64,000 bases of DNA, taken from Breviolum minutum Mf 1.05b.01 (taxonomy: Eukaryota > Sar > Dinophyceae > Suessiales > Symbiodiniaceae). The stretch is from the NCBI GenBank assembly GCA_000507305.1, contig DF240821.1, positions 36,349 through 100,348 on the forward strand, given 5' to 3'. Numbering within the stretch: position 1 is the first letter of the stretch; every line of letters starts with the position of its first letter. Made by a program: the position numbers and the translations under genes. The notes beneath the pieces are model-generated. The model worked only from the letters and a program-made list of their open reading frames with translations, made no database searches and had not been told where the DNA came from. Below are positions 56,589 to 64,000 of the stretch, piece after piece.

Positions 56589-57610
56589 AACATCCAAAAA
56601 AAAGTCCTCCAATAGTCATGGTCCAATGGAAAATGGCCCCCTTTGCTTACATCAAAAACAATCATCTTAGCGGCATCCATTTTCCACTGGAGAAAATGAT
56701 CAAAAATCATCCAAACCACAAGGGTTTGATCACTTCTCCCTTCATCTCTTCTTCCCCCCACACACAACAAGTCCAGTGACCCAAGGATGAAAGCAGCCTG
56801 AAAGTCATGGGCAGAAAGCAGTGGCAGAACTTTGGAAACAGGTGGACTGCGGGGTGGAGCACCTTCAACAAAAATGCGAATCAGTACAGTAATGAAAAAC
56901 CCGAGATCAAGTTTTACATACAAACAGGGAGAACATAATTGTCACAATTTTCCAAAAACCATCTTGATGAGAGGATCCAAACATTTGTTTTAGCCGAGAT
57001 TAGGATGAGTATCACATGGTCTTTTCTTGGGCATCAACTTTTAGTCTCGGCTGTAGCAACTTCTCTTGTTCCAAATCCTCTGATTGAGCCACGCAAAAGG
57101 GGCCGAAAATAAGGGGCGACATCTTATCCCACGAACTTTTTGGGAGAATGACATGGCAAATGTGTGCAACGCTGCACACCTCTCAAGAGTTTATGTTGGC
57201 CTTTTTGTTGGGGGTTGCAGCTTAAAATCATTGAACACCAAAATGGACCTACCAAACACAAAATCTATCCACTGATTTTGAGGGTCTCAAATCACACCCT
57301 ACTTTTGAGCAGGCTAAAAATTTGCTGACTTGCAACCGCAACTTTTCGCCTCCACTACTTGGGATACCTCCCCCCTCCCATGAATGGAGAAACTCCATGA
57401 CTTTTCATCAGCTTACCTTGAAGCTTGCAGCTTGAAGCTTCCAAATTCCCCCTGGGTTTACCAGTCGTGCCAACCAGAATTTCACCCCCCAACGGACCAA
57501 ATGTCCATCCCTTAAAAAAGCCAAGAAATTGCCACATCTTTTTTTGCTCCATTGCCGAAAATCTGTCCCAAAACCACCACGAGCCACATGAATTTTGAAC
57601 CGAGCCACAC

Positions 57611-57723
57611 CAAAGCCACCGCACTCAAGACGCAGAGGATTCGCACATAGAGGCTGCTCTCCTGGATCTTTTTGTGAAGCAAGAAAACACCCCAGGCAAA
57701 CACCCACGGCTGGTTCAGTCCAC
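57611..57723 (-). CDS. Membrane-protein exon, unknown family
   Basis: Acceptor GGTATTTCCAG, donor GCTTTG|GTGTGG. The 113 bases read GLNQPWVFAWGVFLLHKKIQ then ESSLYVRILCVLSAVAL: one hydrophobic helix, a short basic loop, then a second helix. This suggests a multi-pass membrane protein. A further minus exon ending at the excellent donor CTTCAAG|GTAAGCTG (57416) may follow. Confidence 0.55.
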
Positions 57724-58156
57724 CTGGAAATACCCAAACCAAAAACGGAAAAGGAGAAACGAATCGACCCTTTTGCCACCAATTTTTGGGGTTCCGGGGC
57801 AGAAAGACAACCGCCTTTCCAAGCCCTTTCAGAGCAGAGAAAAGTAATCTGAGAAGAATCAGAAAGTGGAGAAGTTGATTAAAAAAAACCAACGAATGTG
57901 ATGGTGACTGTAAAAAAACGTACCCTAAACTTTTCCGCCCCAAGAGGTGACCTCTATTGTTGAAGGTCGGTCAATCCCCCCCAAAACAAGGCCTTTTCAC
58001 TCCAACCAAAACAGCCGGGGCCTGATTTGGGTTCCTAGGTACCAACCGAAAATCTTCAACATTTGAGCTACAAAAGTCGGGTCAAAGTTGGACACCTGGC
58101 CACCGGTTTTCCCCTAAGGAAAAGACAACAGAATGAAAATTGAATAAATTGAATCC

Positions 58157-58261
58157 ACCCTCCCTAAAACTAACATAGCACCTGAAAATGGATGATTGGA
58201 AGAGGAGCTTCCTTCTGGGCAAGCCTATTTTCAGGTGCTATGTTAGTTTCAGGGAGGGTAC
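58157..58261. mobile_element. Family C TIR element (best copy)
   Basis: CCTAAAACTAACATAGCACC and GGTGCTATGTTAGTTTCAGG are near-perfect inverted ends continuing into CCTGAAAAT/ATTTTCAGG, about 33 bp of TIR around a 30-bp core. Confidence 0.95.
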
Positions 58262-58499
58262 TTTTTTTAGCAAGGATAGCAAATCTTCGACCATTGGGTT
58301 GGTCGCTACATTTTGGATCTTTTCTTTTCACAAAAATGTCAAGAACAGCTGTGTCTCAAAATGATGCGCTCGGCACCAAAAATTCAAGTCATGTTTTATC
58401 ACTTCAAATCAAACCCCTTTCGGCAAAACTTGGAGGGTTCTTGGTTTCAGTAGTTCCATCCCCCTGTGAAAAAAAAAGCCTTGGATGTTTTGCTAAATA

Positions 58500-58790
58500 T
58501 GATGTATCGCAGATGTGATGTTGCTAACCCTGACATCTGACACCCTGCAACTTCTCCTGAACCACCACTGTCAGTGAGCCTTAGAGTCATCCAAAAACTG
58601 GGAGTCTGCTTCGCGTGGATGAATTGGAACGGGATATTGATTGGACATATGCTGTCACCCGTTGCCTTACTCTCATCCTTTGAAGGACCAAAAACCAAAT
58701 CAAACGTAACCAACGAATCGTAATCGCATCCCCCCAAAAAAATGAAGATCTGAAATCAGGAATCACTGGCAAAAGATAGCCATAAACCAC
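58500..58790 (-). CDS. Possible exon, unknown product
   Basis: The minus frame includes YDSLVTFDLVFGPSKDESKA and PFQFIHAKQTPSFWMTLRLT, then DSGGSGEVAGCQ. It could start after CCTGATTTCAG (about 58755). A second frame is also open in part. Confidence 0.35.
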
Positions 58791-58869
58791 TGAACCTCCT
58801 AATGCCTGGAATCATCTGGACCTAAACTCCACCATTTTTCACGTGCAAAATCTGTTTTTTTAACCCAAG

Positions 58870-58970
58870 TGACACAAGGCACCGTGGCCATGTCGACCAC
58901 AGGGCCGACGAGGATCCTCTACATCGGAGGGTGCCACCACTTCGAAAATCGCCTCCCAAGAAATGCTAAG
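58870..58970 (+). CDS. Coding exon, unknown product
   Basis: Acceptor CTGTTTTTTTAACCCAAG, donor GCTAAG|GTGAGAACC, both strong. The 101 bases read TQGTVAMSTTGPTRILYIGG then CHHFENRLPRNAK. RILYIGG could be the first strand and glycine turn of a Rossmann-like domain, in which case the internal ATG (MSTTGPTR) may be the start. All three frames are open; the frame choice rests on composition. Confidence 0.5.
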
Positions 58971-59899
58971 GTGAGAACCCCATCAAGTCGGTTACTATTT
59001 TTTTGGGGCTTTTCGCAACAGTTTCGTTTCTTTCTCCCCCAGTTTTTGACTCTCCATTTTTTGAGTCAGATGTATTTCTTGAAAGGTGAAAACCGTGAAA
59101 CCTTCTGGATTTACAAATTTTTGGACAAAAATTGTGGAGATTCGAATATCAAGTTGAAAAACCCATCTGAAAGTTGATGAATTTTCGTCGGATTTGTTTC
59201 TGAAAGTTGATGAACTTTGGAGGTGTGAAAAATTTGGGGTTGCCACTTCTATTTGCTGAATTTGTTAAGAGGATCTTTTGACATGAAAGGGTTTTGAGAT
59301 TTAGAAAATCTGTGCATTGACCATTGCTTTTCCACTAGAATTAAGTCTATTCAATACTTTAACTTTATGGCAGCATGGAGCTTTGAACGCTTTACAAACT
59401 AATTCGTTGCTTGCTTCGAGAGGGTTTCAATCGGGGGATCAATCTCTTAAAGGTGGATGGTGGCCTAGATTCATTGTAACCTCGAGATGTTTTCCCCCTT
59501 TGTGGCCATGGTTTGATAACCCATCCTGGGATGACAAGTGAAGTCACTATCTTTTTTTGGTGAAGCCTTAATTCAACTTGATCTTTCCATGGCAGGCTCA
59601 GAAGTCGACCTCTGAAGTTGGGGATATGACGGACGGTTGGTGTCATCACTTCACATTTATAGGAGAATATCGTGTTCAAAACGGTTGTAAACGGACCCAC
59701 GTTTCAACAACGGCCTCTGCCAAACCTCACCTCACAAACTCCACACTTTTCTGAATCGGAAAGAAATGGTCATTTGAGATCTAAAAACCCCGAGAACTTC
59801 GCCCAAACGGCACTTGAACATCGACCATCAAAAACTTCAAGATCCAATCCAGTGGGGTACTCCAAACATCATATTTTTGTAAAGGACTTATATACATCC

Positions 59900-60012
59900 C
59901 CGGTTACACTAACATGGCTGGCTGGAAAATCCACCACTTTTTCATATAGGATATACACACCAAGTGCCTTTTTCTTTTCCAGTCAGTGATGTGTAGTTTT
60001 CGGGAGTGTAAA
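59900..60012. mobile_element. Family C TIR element
   Basis: TACACTAACATGGCTGGCTG at left, GATGTGTAGTTTTCGGGAGT at right; core ATATAGGATATACACACC. Confidence 0.65.
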
Positions 60013-60113
60013 GCTACTTCACTAAAATGAATCCCGCATTTCTAACTAGGTGAAATAACCCATTGATCCGATCACCATTGATCCTAACTTCCAGGCAGGG
60101 ACATCCAAGTATC

Positions 60114-60221
60114 CTGGCCATTCTGGCACAGCATTTCACCGACCCCAAACGCCACACCGACCTCTTCAGACTGGCGCGTCACCGTCATGCTGTTGGGACG
60201 ACCCACTTGGAGCACCTGCTC
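60114..60221 (-). CDS. Coding exon beside a family G terminus; strand not certain
   Basis: Minus reading: acceptor ATACTTCTCTCAG, 36 phase-0 codons (VLQVGRPNSMTVTRQSEEVG then VAFGVGEMLCQNGQ), donor CAG|GATACTTGG. That donor is exactly the family G TIR, so the element terminus would supply a GA donor. Plus reading: after ACATCCAAG, ILAILAQHFTDPKRHTDLFR then LARHRHAVGTTHLEHLLL. Both have GC-rich third positions. The minus splice sites are better. Confidence 0.5.
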
Positions 60222-60734
60222 CTGAGAGAAGTATCCCAGTCTCACGAGCCAAAAAATCCGAATTTTCTATACAACTACCAGTAAGGGGGGGCAGTGTTTA
60301 CCTTGAATGGGCTAGTTTGTTTCCACCCATGGGGTAGAACTTCTTTTTGGGCATCCAAAAATCCAAAAAAAAAAAGGATGGCTGATTTTTCAGCGCACCA
60401 AGTTGTAATCAAACAGCTGGAGTTCATCGACCATTCTACCAACCAATCAACCAATGAGGATGAGTCATCTGGGCAAATTAATATCATTCCTAAACCTGAA
60501 TTTTTCGGGCATTTTGGAGGGATTCCCTGATCCCTCCACCAGGCCTTATAGGAGCGATAATGTTGCGTATCAATGGGCGCATCTGGTGCGCCAGTCTCTA
60601 CTGGCCTTTCCTTGGGCGGGCCACATCCATCGGTAGTGGCAGCAAAAGGTGAGTGTGGACCCTCCTTAAAGATGCATTTCAATATGGACACTCCTACCAT
60701 ACCAACTGTGAGATATGACTCTATATAATATAAT

Positions 60735-60875
60735 TCAATATATGCACATACATACATATACAATTACAATTACAATTACAATTACATTTACATATACATA
60801 TACATATACATACACATAAACATAAACATATACATTTACATGTACATATACATATACATATGTATATATATATTT
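60735..60875. repeat. TACATA/AATTAC microsatellite
   Basis: ACATACATATACAATTACAA grading into CATATACATATACATAC units, about 140 bp. Confidence 0.93.
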
Positions 60876-61098
60876 TTTGGTAGGCTTTTGGAAAAACATC
60901 CTATAAAGCCATAGTGAATGGCCTGTAGTCTTGTGGAATCAACATAAATTAAAGATTCTCCAAGCTGTGAAAAAACTTGGACTTCCACTGGGTGGAGTCC
61001 CCCGCGTTTTCAGTGGTGCTATCGTCCCAAGCGTCAACGTTTGATTCTCTCAGATCTGTGTATTAGTGTCAGCTGATCATCCGAAAAAAATAGTTACC

Positions 61099-61239
61099 TG
61101 CCAGGTGGGCCCGAGCCGATCTTGATAAATGGAGTTATAAGTCATAACCCCAATAACCTGAGTTACCCGTTGATTTTCGGCCATTTATAAGGGTCCCATG
61201 TCACTCCATTTGTAACGATCGGCTTTTTGGGGCCCACCT
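61099..61239. mobile_element. Family F TIR element (F5)
   Basis: GCCAGGTGGGCCCGAGCCGATC at left is mirrored by GATCGGCTTTTTGGGGCCCACC at right. The core has the GTTATAAGTCATAACCCC and TCGGCCATTTATAAGGG blocks of other F copies. Confidence 0.85.
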
Positions 61240-61343
61240 TTTTCTTGCCTGTTTTGTTGTTTTTTGATAGGCAAGATCCGACCAACCACTGGTGGTCTTT
61301 GCCTTCCAAGGAGTAGGTTTCTAAAACACATGTTTGAGCCCAC

Positions 61344-61533
61344 CGTTCATTTCGCAGCTTTTATATGGACACCAAATCTCCATGTGTTTGATCTCTGAAT
61401 ACCGAACTTTTTTCAAGCGCATCCGCTTCAAAATATCCAGAATCCAACCTTCAAAAGAAAAAAATCTTAGAAATCACTCACCACAAATTCGGTTGGTTTC
61501 CATGGTTGGCCTGTTTTTCCCAAAAAAGAACAA
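61344..61533 (-). CDS. Two exons with a 33-base intron, unknown product
   Basis: Exon 61533-61482 (acceptor TTCTATCATCAG, donor TGTG|GTGAGTG) reads LFFFGKNRPTMETNRIC. Exon 61448-61344 (acceptor TTTTTTTCTTTTGAAG, donor AACG|GTGGGC) reads WILDILKRMRLKKVRYSEIK then HMEIWCPYKSCEMN. They join in phase (G+GT = Gly). Without splicing a TGA interrupts the frame. Another donor-like site (TTTG|GTAAGTC) near 61645 hints at an upstream exon. No family recognised. Confidence 0.55.
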
Positions 61534-62698
61534 CTGATGATAGAACACCAACGTTTCACACCCCCACTCTTCACGAAGTCATCTCAACCTTTCCTTCAAG
61601 GTGCTGTCCCACTGCAATTGCATGCGCATGACTTACCAAAGATGCGCATCATCACCTGAAGACAGGACCCCTGATGACCTCATTGAAATTTCTTTAGGTG
61701 GCGAAATCCTTGCGGTGATTCAGGGTGATTTCCCTATTTTGGGGGGATGATATATTCCTTTTCATGGGATCTACGAACTGTTTTTTGTTTGGAGTTGGCA
61801 GTGCAATCAAAGGATGTTTTGTACTTTGGAGCTACATGTGGTGTGCAATCAAGAATGTTCAACAAATACAGAGCCACACAAAAACAAAACCTCCTGGTTT
61901 TAACCCCATGTTCAACCTGCACTCCACTTAGATTTCAAGTCCGTTGGGGCTCAATGACAACATGATAGTATTGAGGTGAGTACTGGCAAAATTCCATCCA
62001 ACCAGGAATGTTAAAAATATATAATATATGCTCTTTGGCAACTCGGGATCCTGATAATCATGACTTGTTATCTATACACAATATATCCTTGTCTACTGAC
62101 CTGGGGATTTCAATGAGTTGCTTCTGAAGGTTCACTCTTCCCGGTTTTCCCTTCCAAACTTCCATTCCGTTCGATGAAGCCGGACCCCTTCCCCCAAAAA
62201 ACCATTCGGGAAAGGAAGAACCCCAAAACCATTTCAGAAAGGCGTCAGAGTTGCCAAAAAATTCGCCAGAAATTTACATGTTTTTTTTTTCAACCAAAAA
62301 AATAAACACCCCCTAAAGGTTTCAAAAACAGCTCCGCTGTTTACCCTGAAATGAAAAAATCCAGGACATTTAAAAAGGGCCCCAGGAACCAACCTCAACC
62401 ACTCAACCCATCTGGCCGGAGCCTCAGCAGCTTCCAGTTCGAAACGGCAGCTTCAGCTTCACGAAAAGTGGGTTTTGTTTTTTTCCAGTGGTAAAAATCA
62501 GGTTTTTTGTACATGTGAAAACCACATGTTGCTGCAAGCTACATGTCTTGCAGTTTTTGAAAATTTACTTGTTTTAAGATCTGTGAATAAAAAATACGTG
62601 CACTGTAAATTGATAAAAAAGTTGAAATTGATTTCCACTTCAACATGTTTGAAGTTTGAATGTTTCTGACATTTTTTCTGGGTCCATTTTTTTCCAAG

Positions 62699-62781
62699 AC
62701 CACCAGGGAACACATTCTGAGCCATGTCCGGGACATTGAATTTGAAACACTCAAGTACTGTGAAGCACTATGGAATGAAAG
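62699..62781 (+). CDS. Coding exon, unknown product
   Basis: Acceptor CCATTTTTTTCCAAG, donor GAAAG|GTTAGAG. The 83 bases read TTREHILSHVRDIEFETLKY then CEALWNE. Open in one frame only, acidic and helical. Downstream open pieces (about 62860-62990 and 62912-63148) could be later exons, but phase does not match simply. Confidence 0.6.
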
Positions 62782-62911
62782 GTTAGAGCATTGAAAAAAA
62801 CATTTTCTATAAGGCATTGTCAGTAAATCGAGGGCAACATCCTTTTCTAGAAGACGTGTCATTCGCTGAAATATCGTCCAACGTCAACAGCTGGCAACTT
62901 GAAACTAGAAA

Positions 62912-63148
62912 ATGCCGCCTGTCACCCAAAATCTATGTCACCCTGCAAAAACAAAAGTTTCTGTCGGTGGTCCAACAGTCAGCGCTTCTTTAGGTTTTTT
63001 TTCGGAACAAAATATTTCAGAACTATCAACAGGTTCCATTCGTAAACGTGAGTCATTTTTGACGGCTGAAAATCAACAAAATAATGATGAGAGAAAAAAA
63101 TTGAAAGAAGAAAGTGAAACAGCGGTTGACCATACCATCTACATCTAA
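62912..63148 (+). CDS. Possible C-terminal exon
   Basis: The plus frame contains KTKVSVGGPTVSASLGFFSE and TAENQQNNDERKKLKEESET, then AVDHTIYI and TAA. The end is charged and helical. A different frame (RDVSFAEISSNV, from about 62856) is open over its start, so the boundaries are unsettled. Confidence 0.35.
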   Translation: MPPVTQNLCHPAKTKVSVGGPTVSASLGFFSEQNISELSTGSIRKRESFLTAENQQNNDERKKLKEESETAVDHTIYI

Positions 63149-63756
63149 CACCTTCTTAGTTCTTTTTGTTCCTCAGGAAAACAATGGTTCCACGCCATGC
63201 AATCCATAGAAATTGTTGTCAAATTAACGCGTCAATGCCATGCGAAGCTGAATCCACAAAAGCAACAGTACTCATCAAACTGATGTCTGTACGTTTGATA
63301 ACACGGCAAGTGGGATAGATATAAAAAGAAACGGATTTTGGTGGGAACCACTTCAACTATTGTTTTCCCTGATGATCAACTAATTCCACAAAAAAGTTGA
63401 CACTCAATGTAGGTGTTTGAGAAACTCTCGTTTGTGCATTTTTTTGGCAAAAATGTTGTGAGCAATCAAGTTCCTTTCTTCTAACTTTTTAAGTTTCTCA
63501 GTCGACAGTTCAAAGCAAGACTGAGACTAAAAAAATTTGTTCATCTTCGCATCATTGACGCCTTGATGATAAAAAAAATGTATCATTTTCCAAAGACGTT
63601 TCACGCATGCGGTCCATCAGCCAAAAAATTATAAGTCGATTGCAATAAATCAAACTCAGACTAGGCATGGGAGGCTCCCTAAGGTAGTGAATCGATGATG
63701 AAACACAAAATACAACGACAAAAAACGGCAAGAAAAGAAAACCTAGACAAGAAGAA

Positions 63757-63759
63757 AAA

Positions 63760-63799
<40 letters not shown>

Positions 63800-63822
63800 C
63801 ACAACAACAACAACAACAACAA

Positions 63823-63875
<53 letters not shown>

Positions 63876-64000
63876 ACAAGCAACAACAAGCAACAACAAG
63901 CAACAACAAGCAACAACAAGCAACAACAAGCAACAACAAGCAACAACAAGCAACAACAAGCAACAACAAGCAACAACAAGCAACAACAAGCAACAACAAG
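63757..64000. repeat. Compound microsatellite: GAC, AAC, CAACAG, CAACAACAAG
   Basis: (GAC)n at about 63759-63798, (AAC)n to about 63825, (CAACAG)n to about 63873, then at least 12 copies of the 10-mer CAACAACAAG to the window edge. Long minus frames of poly-Leu, Cys or Val/Ala are repeat translations. Confidence 0.97.

Noticed and set aside
63552..63999. Long minus-strand frames of poly-Leu, poly-Cys and Val/Ala
   Set aside because: They are translations of the CAACAG and CAACAACAAG microsatellites; every frame is open.
1..64000. Dinoflagellate spliced-leader RNA gene
   Set aside because: The conserved leader ending in TTTTGGCTCAAG was looked for on both strands and not seen.

Overview
This window is nuclear DNA of a microbial eukaryote, most likely a dinoflagellate of the Symbiodiniaceae or a relative. 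Three things point there. Open reading frames are short and broken into exons of about 30 to 170 bases. Candidate introns use GT, GC and also GA at the 5' side, with AG (usually followed by G) at the 3' side, a pattern established for dinoflagellates. The intronic DNA is packed with short terminal-inverted-repeat (TIR) elements and simple repeats. No bacterial operon, phage, CRISPR array, tRNA or rRNA gene was seen, and no dinoflagellate spliced-leader gene. The exons below were assembled by eye from reading frame, splice-site consensus and phase, so boundaries are provisional.

Layout. 1-2950: microsatellites, palindromic GC-rich repeats and AT-rich low-complexity DNA. 2987-8336 (minus): the best-supported gene, a plastid- or secretory-targeted Rossmann NAD(P)-binding sugar-epimerase-like protein; its 3' exons were not found. 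8.4-22 kb: mostly TIR elements and tandem repeats, with isolated exons near 9.4, 14.1, 14.9 and 20.7 kb. 22.7-38.5 kb (minus): a string of exons that rebuild pentatricopeptide repeats (PPR), probably one long organelle RNA-binding protein gene or a pair of them. 35.9-36.65 kb: a 4-bp microsatellite next to a 93-bp minisatellite broken at an ambiguous base (36652). 41-63.3 kb: at least six further gene fragments on both strands, of unknown function (41.0-41.2 minus; 45.4-46.15 minus; 47.7-48.0 minus; 50.0-53.6 plus; 54.9-55.9 minus; 57.6 minus; 58.9 plus; 61.3-61.5 minus; 62.7 plus). The window ends in GAC, CAACAG and CAACAACAAG tandem arrays, so both edges lie in microsatellite.

The outstanding feature is the diversity of short (60-290 bp) TIR elements: about ten unrelated families, most present several times. 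Family A has the 12-bp TIR TACTGTTGATGG, so every intact copy starts in GT and ends in CAACAG. It is a ready-made GT-AG intron, and one diverged copy lies flush against a PPR coding exon. Families B, E and G likewise carry GT, GC or GA donors and CAAG or CTCAG acceptors in their termini. This is the architecture of introners (intron-generating transposons), which have been reported in dinoflagellates. The particular families here are the candidate undescribed system.
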